Made by a program: the position numbers and the translations under genes | Part shown: piece by piece, positions 17,689 through 26,727 of the stretch | Layout: each line of letters starts with the position of its first letter | Numbering within the stretch: position 1 is the stretch's first letter | The notes under the pieces: model-generated | Databases searched by the model: none | Told to the model about the DNA's origin: nothing | What the model saw: only the letters and a program-made list of their open reading frames with translations | Origin: Desmonostoc geniculatum HA4340-LM1 | GTDB lineage: Bacteria > Cyanobacteriota > Cyanobacteriia > Cyanobacteriales > Nostocaceae | Assembly (NCBI GenBank): GCA_019359545.1 | Contig: JAHHHB010000015.1 | Location: 1-64,000 of the forward strand | Length of the DNA: 64,000 nt | Direction: 5' to 3'

Positions 17689-18441
17689 TTAACTTGTAGA
17701 AGTGCTAAAAGATAGTGCAGATGCTTCTAACAAATACAAATTTTGGCGTTGCCAAAAACTCAAAATTTGTTCGCTAACTTGTTGAGGATAAAAGTAGTGA
17801 AAAAAATGATATCCTTGTGGGCATTCCCAGAGGTTATCTTCTGGCTTGAACCAATTCATCCAGTCATGCAATGCAGGTGAATTCACAATTGGATCGGTCT
17901 TGCTGCCACATATCATCATTGGCATAGAAACTCCACCTTTGGGTAAATAAACTAACTTAAACAAAGAGTGTGGCGTGGGAGATTGTTCTAAATCTTTATC
18001 TAAAGCAGCTACTAATTTTTTAGTAGTATGGGGTGGTTGATTTCCAAAAAGACTGCGAGCGGTGCTTGCTAAAATTTGCTCACGGCTGATGCTAAAAAGT
18101 TGTCGTTGAAAATAATAGTGAGCGTGCCAAGTGTTGGCAGGTTGGGATGCGACGGCGAGTAGAGTTAGCGATCGCACTTTTTGGGGAAATCGCCGCGCAA
18201 AGCTTAAAGCGATTGTACCACCCATACCATGACCGGCTAAATGCACAGGGCGATCGCAGCATTCCAAAAATTCATACACCAACTCCACAGCTTGGTCTAT
18301 GGAACTGCCTTCATCTATACTTTGCTGGTATTCCCAGTGAGCGATTCTCAGATGCCTAGACAAATATTTAACTAATGGTTGATCGAAACGCTGCAAAACA
18401 GGACTGGCACTTAACCACAAAACATCAAATGAATCAGACAT
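17689..18441 (-). CDS. Alpha/beta-hydrolase-fold protein lacking the nucleophile Ser
   Basis: 250 residues. VLWLSASPVLQRFDQPLV and HLAGHGMGGTIALSFARRFP are typical of the fold, but the elbow reads G-H-G-M-G: the nucleophile position is Gly (GGT), not Ser. The C-terminal GYHFFHYFYPQQV still offers a His. It follows flavodoxin by 63 bases in the same direction, the position of the hydrolase-like gene called isiC in some isiAB operons (from memory). It may be a non-catalytic or altered member. Co-regulation with iron stress is inferred from position. Confidence 0.8.
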   Translation of the reverse strand: MSDSFDVLWLSASPVLQRFDQPLVKYLSRHLRIAHWEYQQSIDEGSSIDQAVELVYEFLECCDRPVHLAGHGMGGTIALSFARRFPQKVRSLTLLAVASQPANTWHAHYYFQRQLFSISREQILASTARSLFGNQPPHTTKKLVAALDKDLEQSPTPHSLFKLVYLPKGGVSMPMMICGSKTDPIVNSPALHDWMNWFKPEDNLWECPQGYHFFHYFYPQQVSEQILSFWQRQNLYLLEASALSFSTSTS

Positions 18442-18477
18442 AAATACCTATAACTTCTAAATTATCAATTTATGTAG

Positions 18478-18497
18478 GGGCGTACAGCTGTACGCCC
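18478..18497. repeat. 20-bp perfect palindrome between flavodoxin and hydrolase genes
   Basis: GGGCGTACAG is followed at once by its complement. It lies in the 63-base gap of a same-strand gene pair, so it could reduce read-through or stabilise the flavodoxin message. The sequence belongs to the GTAGGGGC palindrome family seen at 10148. Confidence 0.6.
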
Positions 18498-18504
18498 TTA
18501 ATTT

Positions 18505-19017
18505 CTACAAACCAAATTCTGTCTTCAACTGAGCCACCCAAGTCTTAATCCGCTCGTCTGTTAAATCAGATTGGCTACCTGTATCAAGTGCCAAGCCAAC
18601 AAACTTGCCATTTCTCACAGCTCTAGATTCATTAAAGTCATACCCATCTGTTGACCAATAACCAACAGTTTTACCGCCCCGCTGAGAAATCTTTTCTTCC
18701 AGAATTCCGATTGCATCTTGGAAGTTATCGGCATAGCCAAATTGGTCTCCATCGCCAAAATAGGCAACCCGCTTCCCACTAAAATTAATTTCATCGAGAT
18801 CGGGAAAAAAGCTTTCCCAATCGCTTTGAAGTTGACCAATATCCCAAGTGGGAGAGCCAATAATCAGCAATTCATACTCATCAAAAGTGGAAGTATCCGC
18901 CTCGTAAATCGGATGTAATGTTACAACATCACCACCAAACTCATCCCGAATTTGTTCAGCAACAGATTCAGTGTTGCCAGTTTGAGTACCGTAGAATAGA
19001 CCAATTTTTTTAGACAT
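18505..19017 (-). CDS. isiB: Flavodoxin (iron-stress type)
   Basis: 170 residues, the usual long-chain cyanobacterial flavodoxin. FYGTQTGNTESVAEQI is the FMN phosphate loop, SPTWDIGQLQSDW carries the Trp of the first isoalloxazine loop, and YFGDGDQFGYADNF carries the Tyr of the second. It replaces ferredoxin as electron carrier at photosystem I under iron limitation, in the cytosol. It lies 154 bases after the isiA-psaL fusion gene, in the isiA-isiB order known from cyanobacteria. Confidence 0.96.
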   Translation of the reverse strand: MSKKIGLFYGTQTGNTESVAEQIRDEFGGDVVTLHPIYEADTSTFDEYELLIIGSPTWDIGQLQSDWESFFPDLDEINFSGKRVAYFGDGDQFGYADNFQDAIGILEEKISQRGGKTVGYWSTDGYDFNESRAVRNGKFVGLALDTGSQSDLTDERIKTWVAQLKTEFGL

Positions 19018-19171
19018 GTTGACACCTCATAATTATGGATTGGCGATTCTAGTTTGGAGAAGCTGCGCGATCGCAATAATTTACGCAACGATACCCATAC
19101 CATTTTGAAAAATGATTCCAACGAATGGATTTATCAGACCCTTTCTCACAAAGAAATCTCAAATCCAAAAT

Positions 19172-20620
19172 CTAAAATCTAAAAATGGCCAAAAATAAAC
19201 TGCTATTGGTTAACAGTAGGAAAGCAAATAAAGCTCCTCCACAGCTACCTACAGTCCACCCAGCATTGAACTCACTCCAAGACTTAGCTGTTTTCAAGTT
19301 GTCCGGTAGTTCGCCTTGGGCAGGTTTACGCCCTTGGAACGATACACTGCCATACAGCCACAGGCAAATCGATAAAATTAACAACAAACCGATTGTGGCA
19401 ATTAGCCCTGCTTGGTTTGCTAACTCCGTATCCCGCAGTGGCCCTAGTTTGACAAACGGCCCAATCAAGAAATAGCCGTGCGCCATGCCAATTTCCAGCC
19501 CCCGTGAAAAGGGAGATAACCCTTGACGGTAAATAGGAAGATTTGCTAACAAGTTCAGCGTGATATCAGAAGCATTCACTGGCGTGTGAAAATTTCCGAT
19601 TTCCGGCATCCCCGCAGCATTGACAACTCCCTGTTGAAAATCAAGTCCAGCGGCTATGACACGTACCCTTAGCGCGTGCCAAATATGACCAGCTAAAAAT
19701 ACAACTGCCAGAGCAAGGTGACTGGTTGCAAGCCAGGTGCGAACCGTAATTACTCCTGATGCAGTGGTACTCAATCCCAACGGGCCATAGAAAACTGTGG
19801 GATAGACGGTATCATTTACGGTCACAAAGTACGCAGCCAACAAACCCATGTAAGCCAGAGCGCCCAGACTATAGGATAGGTAAGCTTCACCAGACCAAAA
19901 CAACACCTTTTTTGCCCAAGGAAAAGGCTTGGTGAGAATGTGCCAAAATCCTCCAGCAATGCAGAGTATTCCTACCCAAATATGTCCACCAATGACATCT
20001 TCTAGGTTTTTAACTGCTGCCATTCCCTGTTCGCCAAAAGCACCAAAAAGATAGCCAAAAATCCGACTAGGGTTAACAGTTGGTTCCGTAATTACTCGTA
20101 CAGATGCCACTGCCGGATCGTAAAGGCCACCCCAAAATAAAGCTTTTGCCACCAATAACCAAGCCCCGAACCCCAACAACAGCAAATGAATACCGATGAT
20201 GGTGGTCATCTTGTCTTCATCTTTCCAGTCGTAGCCAAAAAAGCCAAAAAATGAGGTATTTTCAGCCAACACTTCCGGGCCTAAAACGGCATGATAAATC
20301 CCGCCAGCACCAAGTACGGCAGAACTAATCAGATGTAAAACACCAATCACAAAATAAGGATAGGTATCAATAATTTGACCACCATCACCAACACCAAATC
20401 CCAAAGTTGCCAGATGGGGCAGTAAAATTAACCCCTGCTCATACATCGGTCGGGCAGAGTCGTATTTGGTGATTTCAAACAAAGTCATTGCTCCTGCCCA
20501 GAGGACAATCAACCCACCATGAGCAACATGAGCGCCTAAAAGCTTACCCGACAAGTTAATAAACCGGGCATTGCCAGCCCACCAACTCGATTCTTGGGGA
20601 TTTATCGTTGCAGTTGTCAT
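19172..20620 (-). CDS. IsiA-PsaL fusion: CP43-like antenna with C-terminal PsaL domain
   Basis: 482 residues. The first about 345 are a six-helix IsiA-type antenna ([55 protein letters not shown]). After a short linker the chain continues with [19 protein letters not shown]-like sequence, [21 protein letters not shown] and a last hydrophobic region, which is the photosystem I subunit PsaL. A similar fusion is known next to isiA in Anabaena-type genomes (from memory). The PsaL part would dock this antenna in place of normal PsaL, favouring monomeric PSI under iron stress. The start is two bases after the isiA stop, so the two genes are cotranscribed. Confidence 0.93.
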   Translation of the reverse strand: MTTATINPQESSWWAGNARFINLSGKLLGAHVAHGGLIVLWAGAMTLFEITKYDSARPMYEQGLILLPHLATLGFGVGDGGQIIDTYPYFVIGVLHLISSAVLGAGGIYHAVLGPEVLAENTSFFGFFGYDWKDEDKMTTIIGIHLLLLGFGAWLLVAKALFWGGLYDPAVASVRVITEPTVNPSRIFGYLFGAFGEQGMAAVKNLEDVIGGHIWVGILCIAGGFWHILTKPFPWAKKVLFWSGEAYLSYSLGALAYMGLLAAYFVTVNDTVYPTVFYGPLGLSTTASGVITVRTWLATSHLALAVVFLAGHIWHALRVRVIAAGLDFQQGVVNAAGMPEIGNFHTPVNASDITLNLLANLPIYRQGLSPFSRGLEIGMAHGYFLIGPFVKLGPLRDTELANQAGLIATIGLLLILSICLWLYGSVSFQGRKPAQGELPDNLKTAKSWSEFNAGWTVGSCGGALFAFLLLTNSSLFLAIFRF

Positions 20621-20622
20621 TG

Positions 20623-21654
20623 TTAAATTGCCTCCCCACGAGTTGAACGTATGATTCTCAAAGCGCGGAAGTCAAATCCAGCAGCGCGTAGGGCGTGCCA
20701 GAGATGTCCTTGAAGAAAGAAGAAGCCCAGCCAAAAGTGAGTATTTGCCAGCCAAACGCGAGAGGATAATAAGTTTCCACTCTGGAAGTAGGGAAAACGG
20801 TCAAACCCAATACTCAACGCTGGGCCATAAAATTCGGGTGGGTAAGCGACTGTGTTGACGGAGACAAAATAAGCCGCAATGAAACCCATGAGAGCTAAAG
20901 CACCCAAACTGTAAGCAAGGTAGGCTTCTCCTGACCAAATAAAAAGCTGCTTTGCCCAGCCGAAGGGTTGAGTAGTAATGTGCCAGATACCACCGGCAAT
21001 GCAGAGAATACTCACCCAAATGTGACCACCAACCAAATCTTCTAGGTTATTGACTCCAGCAATCCAGTGTTTGCCACCACCACCGAATAAATAGCCAAAA
21101 ATCACAGCCGAGTTCCAAGTGGGGTGAGAAATTACCCGCACTCCACCCACCGTAGAATCGTACAAGCCACCAAAAAACATCGCTTTGGCAACCAGTAAAC
21201 CGGCTCCTAGTCCTAGTAACACTAGATGAATGCCGAGAATCGTGGTCATTTTATTAGCATCTTCCCAGCGATAGCCAAAGAAGGAAAATTTCTCTTCTAA
21301 GATGGCGGGACCACGTAGGGCATGAAAGATGCCGCCAAGTCCCAGAAAAGCCGAGCTAATCAGGTGCAATGCTCCAATTACGAAATAGGGATAGGTATCT
21401 ACTATTTGTCCACCACTGCCTACACCCCAACCAAGGGTTGCCAGATGCGGCAATAAAATCAAGCCTTGTTCGTACATTGGTTGCGCTCGATTGAAGTGGG
21501 CAAGTTCAAATAAGGTGGTTGCACCAGCCCAAAGAACAATTAACCCAGCATGAGCAACGTGAGCGCCTAAAAGTCGTCCTGAGAGGTTGGTTAAGCGAGC
21601 GTTCCCTGCCCACCAGGGAATCGACTCCGATGTTTGAACAGCCACGCTTGTCAT
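20623..21654 (-). CDS. isiA: Iron-stress chlorophyll-binding protein IsiA (CP43')
   Basis: 343 residues from ATG 21654, which has AGGAG about 10 bases upstream; an in-frame start at 21681 would add nine residues but lacks that signal. Six helices, [57 protein letters not shown] and the C-terminal [19 protein letters not shown] are IsiA hallmarks; the large lumenal loop of PsbC is absent. IsiA forms chlorophyll antenna rings around photosystem I in the thylakoid when iron is short. It is first in the isiA, isiA-psaL, flavodoxin, hydrolase run. Confidence 0.95.
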   Translation of the reverse strand: MTSVAVQTSESIPWWAGNARLTNLSGRLLGAHVAHAGLIVLWAGATTLFELAHFNRAQPMYEQGLILLPHLATLGWGVGSGGQIVDTYPYFVIGALHLISSAFLGLGGIFHALRGPAILEEKFSFFGYRWEDANKMTTILGIHLVLLGLGAGLLVAKAMFFGGLYDSTVGGVRVISHPTWNSAVIFGYLFGGGGKHWIAGVNNLEDLVGGHIWVSILCIAGGIWHITTQPFGWAKQLFIWSGEAYLAYSLGALALMGFIAAYFVSVNTVAYPPEFYGPALSIGFDRFPYFQSGNLLSSRVWLANTHFWLGFFFLQGHLWHALRAAGFDFRALRIIRSTRGEAI

Positions 21655-21730
21655 GGCCTTATCTCCTGAGAAAGTTTGCAACTAGCTGAAATATATAACT
21701 AGCTTAATGAATATCTATTGCAATAAGCAT
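21655..21730 (-). promoter_or_regulatory. isiA leader with candidate Fur-type operator
   Basis: Upstream of isiA on the minus strand lies an AT-rich stretch with the 10-bp palindrome TATTGCAATA (21716-21725) flanked by GATATTC/GAATATC-like sequence, plus a direct repeat AACTAGCT (about 21680 and 21697). isiA is Fur-regulated in cyanobacteria, and Fur boxes are AT-rich palindromes. The assignment to this exact site is only a suggestion. Confidence 0.3.
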
Positions 21731-21808
21731 GAAGATATACTACCAGACTTATTGAAAAGTTTTTTCATTTAAAATAAGTAAAGTTTTGTAAAGCCTTTAA
21801 AGAAACTA

Positions 21809-21918
21809 GGACTTACGCACTCAGATCCCCCAACCCCCTTAAAAAGGGCAGGGCTGTTTCATTCCCTAAATAGCTTTAAAAATCAAGGGTTATAGCGATT
21901 AAAAATTGATATAAGTCC
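21809..21918. mobile_element. 110-bp miniature element with TA flanks (GGACTTA ends)
   Basis: Starts GGACTTACGCACT after TA and ends ATAAGTCC before TA, giving short inverted ends and a TA duplication. That target is typical of IS630/Tc1-mariner elements. It shares its left end with copies at 10089, 13507 and 61510. No coding sequence inside. It lies about 155 bases upstream of isiA. Confidence 0.55.
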
Positions 21919-21949
21919 TAGAAACAAAGCCAAAAGGCGGGCGGGATTC

Positions 21950-22057
21950 AATACTGCTCGGATAAGCAGGGGAGGCAAAAACTCTTCCCCTGCCTCCATT
22001 TCTCCCCCTGCTCCCCCTGCTTGCCTCAACCAAGAAATTCCTTAACCGAGCAGTATT
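21950..22057. repeat. 17-bp inverted repeat AATACTGCTCGG flanking a 74-bp core
   Basis: AATACTGCTCGGATAAG at 21950-21966 and its complement at 22041-22057 agree at 16 of 17 positions, and GGCGGGATT precedes or follows both arms. The core holds GGGGAGGC and complementary CCCCTGCTC repeats. It appears to be another miniature element. Confidence 0.6.
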
Positions 22058-22204
22058 GGGGCGGGATTGATTCCACCTGAACAAGGAGTGGGTTACAGCT
22101 ATATAAGTGCCTTACGATATCCTCACAGAATATTCCCGATGATTACTGATTTCAAAAAATACATCGGTAAAAGAAGCTAGATAAAGTTAGTTTTTGGTGG
22201 ATAT

Positions 22205-22507
22205 ATGAAATTAATTCAAATACTAAAAGTGGCTGCAATTTCTGTTTTGAGTGCATTTACATTTGTGTCTACATCAAATACAGCACTAGCTGACTATTTA
22301 AATAGTCAGGGTTCAGGAGGTGATTATCGTTATGAATTATGGTCTAGCGATGATAATAGCACTTACTACTTAAAAATTTGGTTATATGAAGCAAGTCCAA
22401 CAAGTAGCCCACGTACTACAACTAGAGGATTCGCTTCTAGTAGGGAAGCTTTAATTTATTTTGATTGCAATTACGCCGAGAGAAGTTTACCAGAATGCCC
22501 TAAATAA
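22205..22507 (+). CDS. Small secreted protein, unknown function
   Basis: 100 residues. Lys near the N-terminus, a hydrophobic core and ALAD give a signal peptide cleaved near residue 29. The mature part is about 70 residues and rich in Tyr, Ser and Thr, with two Cys near the end (FDCNYAERSLPECPK) that could form a disulphide. I recognise no family. It stands alone, in the direction opposite to the flanking genes, after a miniature-element-rich spacer. Probably periplasmic or extracellular. Confidence 0.65.
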   Translation: MKLIQILKVAAISVLSAFTFVSTSNTALADYLNSQGSGGDYRYELWSSDDNSTYYLKIWLYEASPTSSPRTTTRGFASSREALIYFDCNYAERSLPECPK

Positions 22508-22585
22508 TAATTCGTAATTGCTAATTCGTAATTCGTAATTGAATTCTTTAATTACGAATTACGAATTACGAATTACGAATTACAC
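22508..22585. repeat. ATTACGA heptamer hairpin
   Basis: TAATTCG units at 22508-22541 face AATTACG units at 22550-22585, forming a long hairpin. The right end overlaps the stop codon of the following minus-strand gene, so it may terminate transcription from both sides. The same heptamer recurs near 17600, 32208 and 44158. Confidence 0.8.
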
Positions 22586-25108
22586 TTCAGCTGGTTGATA
22601 TTCTTCTTGTCTTTCCACAAAAGTCTGGACACGGGTGCGGTAGTTTCTTACAGTCTCATCTACCCAATCGCGATCGTTGCTATTTGCATACAAATGCACT
22701 AATGGTTCGCTGGCATCTGGTAAAACTAATAGCCAACTGTCATCATAGGGTTGGCAAATTTTCACGCCATCAATGAGTTCTAGATTTTGGGCTGGGTGAG
22801 TTTCTACCAAGTAGCGCATTAAAGCACCTTTGGCTGTCCAAGGGCAGCGGACTGTATAAGTTTTGTGAATTACGCGGGGCAATTCTGACCTTGCAGTAGC
22901 AAGCGATCGCTCTTGTATTGTTAACATCTCAATTATCTTCGCAATGCAGAACATGGAATCAAATCCTGGATGCAATTGCGGGAAAATAAAACCAGTTTCT
23001 CCACTACCTCCTAACACCACATTGGGATTTTTTTGACAAGCTTCCATCAAAGCTGTAGGATTGGCTTTGGTGCGAATCACTCTGCCATCATGGCGACGGG
23101 CGACTTGTTCAATAGCACTGGAAGCATGAACTGGAACTACTACTGTTCCTCTGGGGTTAGCAGTTAAAATCATGTCTACCATCAGTGCTGTTAACATTTC
23201 CCCACGAATTGGGTAGCCTGATTCATCGACTAAAATTAGCTGTTCTCCATTCGCCGAGACTTGTACACCAAAGTTAGCTTTCAGCGCTTCCACTACATGA
23301 CCTAATTGAGTCAGCAGTCCTTCGCGATCGGTTACCGACATGGCCGTTTTATTGACACTGGCATTCAATACCACCGCATCAGCGCCAAATTTATCTAACA
23401 TTTGGGGTAAAACTGCCCCAGATACGGCATAAACATAATCAATCACCACTTTTGCCCGACTATTGCGGAGTGTATGAACATGCAAAAGTTTCTCAAAAGC
23501 AGTGCAGTAGCGGTCAATGACTTGGCTGGGGTAAGATACATCGCCAATTTCATGAATTAGCGCCCGTCGCATATCTTCCTTAAAGTAAGCCCCTTCAATT
23601 TTCTTTTCTAGGGCTTTGGTGATATTAATGCCCTTAGCATCCATGAATTCAATCAAAATGTAGTCGGGGCGATCGGGGTGGACGCGCACATGGATACCAC
23701 CAGCTACTGCCATGATGGGTATAACGGTGCGGGCGATGGGAATAGCTGTGGCATCAAGGTTTTGAATATCAATACCTACTGACATCAAACCAGCAATGAG
23801 CGATCGCGTCACCATTCGAGAAATATTCCGCTGGTCACGGGAAACTGTTACTTTAGAACCAGGTTTCAAGGTAGAACCGTAAGCAGCTCCCAATTTCACC
23901 GCGAATTCTGGGGTGATGTCAATATTAGCTAATCCTTGGACACCACGTTGCCCGAATAAATTCCGCTGGGCAATATTTCCCCAAATCAAATTAATGTTTA
24001 AAACAGCACCTGATTCAATTTTCTTACTCGGCCAAACACGCACACCAGGGCTAATTTGAGCTTCTTCTCCCACCGTAGAAAGCGAACCCACTACAGCAGC
24101 TTCTAATACATGGGCGCGGCGGTCTACACGAGTGCCACGGGAAATGACACAAGCAGAAAGATGTGCTTCGTCGCCAATGATTGCTCCATTCCAGACGATG
24201 GGACGTTTGAGATTAGCATCAGCGCCAATAGTGACATTATCACCAATTACGGTTCCTGCCTCAATCTGGACTCTTGCACCGATGCGGCAGTTGTCACCAA
24301 TCACTGCTGGAGTCTCAATTACAGCCGTTTGGTCGATATAAGTATTTTGACCGACCCACAACTTATGAGAAACTTCTTTGTAGGCGCAATCTAGTTGCAC
24401 TTTTTGGTCTAATGCATCGTACTGAGCTTCGCGGTATGCATCCAAGTGACCAACATCGCACCAGTAACCTTCAGCAATGTAACCATACATCGGCTCATCT
24501 TTTGCTAAAAGTAAGGGGAATAAGTCTTTGGAAAAGTCGCATTCAATATTGGCTGGTAGATATTCCAAAACTTCTGGTTCGAGAATGTAAGTGCCAGTGT
24601 TGACGGTATCAGAAAAAATTTCACTAGTAGAGGGTTTTTCCAAAAATCGCCGAATTCGTAGTTCCTCATCGGTAATTACCACTCCAAATTCAATGGGGTT
24701 GGGAACCCTGGTTAAAATCAAAGTAGCTTTTGATTGTTTTTGTTTATGAAATGCGATCGCTGCTGTCAGGTCAAAATCTGTTATGCTATCGCCGCTAATC
24801 ACTAAAAAAGTTTCATCAAGAAGTTCGGCAATGTTTTTCACACAACCGGCTGTACCCAAAGGCTGGTCTTCTTCCACAGCGTAGGTCATTTGCACACCAA
24901 AATCGCTGCCGTCTTGAAAATAATCTCGTAAGACATCAGGTAAATAATGCAATGTGGCAATAACTTCTGTAATTTGATGTCTTTTGAGCAAATTGATAAT
25001 ATGTTCGGCAATTGGTCGATTGAGGATAGGCACCATCGGTTTGGGCAGATCGCAAGTTAACGGACGAAGCCGCGTTCCCGAACCGCCTGCCATCAGTACT
25101 GCACGCAT
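22580..25108 (-). CDS. Nucleotidyltransferase-phosphomannomutase fusion (mannose-1-P guanylyltransferase/PMM-like)
   Basis: 842 residues. The first about 240 are a nucleotidyltransferase ([36 protein letters not shown]), followed by left-handed beta-helix hexapeptides ([20 protein letters not shown]). From about 385 there is a phosphohexomutase domain ([17 protein letters not shown] in place of the usual [22 protein letters not shown]). The same fusion is common in cyanobacteria. It would make an activated sugar (GDP-mannose or similar) in the cytosol for glycans made by the glycosyltransferases just downstream. The altered phosphoserine loop leaves mutase activity uncertain. Confidence 0.9.
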   Translation of the reverse strand: MRAVLMAGGSGTRLRPLTCDLPKPMVPILNRPIAEHIINLLKRHQITEVIATLHYLPDVLRDYFQDGSDFGVQMTYAVEEDQPLGTAGCVKNIAELLDETFLVISGDSITDFDLTAAIAFHKQKQSKATLILTRVPNPIEFGVVITDEELRIRRFLEKPSTSEIFSDTVNTGTYILEPEVLEYLPANIECDFSKDLFPLLLAKDEPMYGYIAEGYWCDVGHLDAYREAQYDALDQKVQLDCAYKEVSHKLWVGQNTYIDQTAVIETPAVIGDNCRIGARVQIEAGTVIGDNVTIGADANLKRPIVWNGAIIGDEAHLSACVISRGTRVDRRAHVLEAAVVGSLSTVGEEAQISPGVRVWPSKKIESGAVLNINLIWGNIAQRNLFGQRGVQGLANIDITPEFAVKLGAAYGSTLKPGSKVTVSRDQRNISRMVTRSLIAGLMSVGIDIQNLDATAIPIARTVIPIMAVAGGIHVRVHPDRPDYILIEFMDAKGINITKALEKKIEGAYFKEDMRRALIHEIGDVSYPSQVIDRYCTAFEKLLHVHTLRNSRAKVVIDYVYAVSGAVLPQMLDKFGADAVVLNASVNKTAMSVTDREGLLTQLGHVVEALKANFGVQVSANGEQLILVDESGYPIRGEMLTALMVDMILTANPRGTVVVPVHASSAIEQVARRHDGRVIRTKANPTALMEACQKNPNVVLGGSGETGFIFPQLHPGFDSMFCIAKIIEMLTIQERSLATARSELPRVIHKTYTVRCPWTAKGALMRYLVETHPAQNLELIDGVKICQPYDDSWLLVLPDASEPLVHLYANSNDRDWVDETVRNYRTRVQTFVERQEEYQPAEV

Positions 25109-25176
25109 AAATCCTCCTTAACTACTTACAGGCTTTGCTGCTTGAAAACGTGTCAGATATATTTTTTCTTCTTTCT

Positions 25177-26625
25177 CTAGTCTCCTATGGATATCGATAT
25201 TTGAGGAACTTCCACAAGATGCATCTGTATTGGGTATTGGGCATTGGGCATTGGGCATGGGGCACAAGAGGCAGAGGGGCAGAGGGGATTGAACTTGGCA
25301 CATTGAACTCTCCTCTGCTCCCCTGCTCCCCTGCTCCCCTGCTCCCCTGCTCCCCTGGTTAGATCGATACCTAAAAAATAGGTAAAGATAAAGAATAAAG
25401 CGATCGCGCTCATAGCAACTCCAGCCACCATCTGAATCATTATCCGGTTTTCTGGGTGTTGTAGTTGAACCTTAATCCCACGCACTAAAATTGGTACTGC
25501 CCAAATAAAGAAAATCAGCATCACCAGCCCCGAAGGAATCACAACCAATAGTTGTGCAGATTCAACTGGTAACAGCGAAATCATGGTAATCAATGTTCCT
25601 AAAGCTTGAAAAATTGGGCTGATCCAATCTAGTCCATTACGGGAACCTCGAATCCATTCGGTCAAATTATCACGATTTCTATTTTCTAGAAAGATTGGTA
25701 ACCAAATTAAACTGGCCATCAAAGTACCTGTAGCAACAGCATAGATGCGCTGCCAACTAGAAGAGAATAGCAGAGAAAATTTTGTGCTGGTTTGTTTTTG
25801 ATACCAAGCTAGAAACATTAAAACTACTGCTTCAGTGCAGACAGTAAGGCTGAAGAAGTAATGAGTCGCAAAACCCAAAGCATTAATTTCTACCCAAGTA
25901 AGTGCTACCCACATCGATAATAGTGTGCGGTTTTGAAGATGACGTGTGACTTGTACTAAGCAGGTGAGAGAACCAATTACCCACAAGGCTGCTAAACTGT
26001 AGTGGCGTGCTTCTTGTGACAAAAAAACAGCGTATGGTGATACTGCCATCATTGCAGCAGCCAAGTTTCCCACCAATGACGAACGAAATGCGACTCTACC
26101 TAATACGTAAACAGCAGGTATGGAGATTGCACCGATGAAAGCTGGTAACGATCGCGCTGCAAATAGGGATACTAATCCTCCTTCGCTGGGAAATAATTTC
26201 ATCCACAAATAAGCTAGGACAAAATACAGTGGTGGATGGGTATCTTGTGTCACTAAGTTATGAATTACATCACCAATACTAGCAGCTGGGTTTGGTTGTA
26301 GTGGTTGCAATAGGATATCAAGTGCGATCGCTTGATTTAGCGGTACTGCTAAAAAATTATTCCCCAAGCTAAAAACTAAGGTGGAAAATTCATCTGTCCA
26401 GGGAGGCTTTGCAGTCAAGTTGATTAGACGCAAGCCGAAGCCGATAATAAACCACATCAAAGGATGAAACCAGCTAGGAAAAAGGGGGGCATACCATTTG
26501 TATAAAGGTATCTGTTGTGGGGCAGATTTTTTACCTCTTGGAGGTAGAATTTTGACTGCACAGACAGGCAACAACAAGATAATCTTTTTGCAAAAATGGG
26601 ATGCATCCCCAAAAAAAACTTTCAT
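25177..26625 (-). CDS. GT39/ArnT-like membrane glycosyltransferase, C-terminus overwritten by repeats
   Basis: 482 residues with about ten hydrophobic helices. PPWTDEFSTLVFSLG near residue 93 holds the Asp-Glu of GT-C enzymes that use polyprenyl-phosphate sugars, and DTHPPLYFVLAYLWMKLF is a second family motif. It acts in the plasma membrane. The last about 58 residues (after FLGIDLTRG) come from GGAGCAGGG and CCCAATGC tandem repeats and do not resemble a protein domain. The ancestral end was probably near 25370. It is followed by the DPM-type gene, so a lipid-linked mannose pathway is likely. Confidence 0.85.
   Translation of the reverse strand: MKVFFGDASHFCKKIILLLPVCAVKILPPRGKKSAPQQIPLYKWYAPLFPSWFHPLMWFIIGFGLRLINLTAKPPWTDEFSTLVFSLGNNFLAVPLNQAIALDILLQPLQPNPAASIGDVIHNLVTQDTHPPLYFVLAYLWMKLFPSEGGLVSLFAARSLPAFIGAISIPAVYVLGRVAFRSSLVGNLAAAMMAVSPYAVFLSQEARHYSLAALWVIGSLTCLVQVTRHLQNRTLLSMWVALTWVEINALGFATHYFFSLTVCTEAVVLMFLAWYQKQTSTKFSLLFSSSWQRIYAVATGTLMASLIWLPIFLENRNRDNLTEWIRGSRNGLDWISPIFQALGTLITMISLLPVESAQLLVVIPSGLVMLIFFIWAVPILVRGIKVQLQHPENRIMIQMVAGVAMSAIALFFIFTYFLGIDLTRGAGEQGSRGAGEQRRVQCAKFNPLCPSASCAPCPMPNAQYPIQMHLVEVPQISISIGD
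25229..25357. repeat. TGGGCATT / GCTCCCCT tandem repeats inside a gene 3' end
   Basis: TTGGGCATTGGGCATTGGGCATGGGG units, GGCAGAGGGGCAGAGG, then GCTCCCCT five times. On the minus strand they are read as the C-terminus of the glycosyltransferase. Confidence 0.85.
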
Positions 26626-26634
26626 AGCCCAGCC

Positions 26635-26727
26635 TCACACTCATGGATTTATAGATTTGACGTTTTAGATTTAAGTTCGTTCTAAAATCTAAAAACAAAA
26701 ATCAAAATCTCAAATCCATGAGTGTGA
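26635..26727. repeat. 16-bp perfect inverted repeat between glycosyltransferase genes
   Basis: TCACACTCATGGATTT at 26635-26650 is exactly complementary to 26712-26727. The 61-base core holds AAAATCTAAAA-type repeats. It fills the whole gap of the same-strand gene pair, whose upstream member stops right at its edge. Function could be transcript attenuation or a mobile palindrome. Confidence 0.75.

Noticed and set aside
21899-22084. 61-residue minus-strand reading frame
   Set aside because: Lies wholly within the AATACTGCTCGG inverted-repeat element and has Arg/Gly-rich repeat composition.
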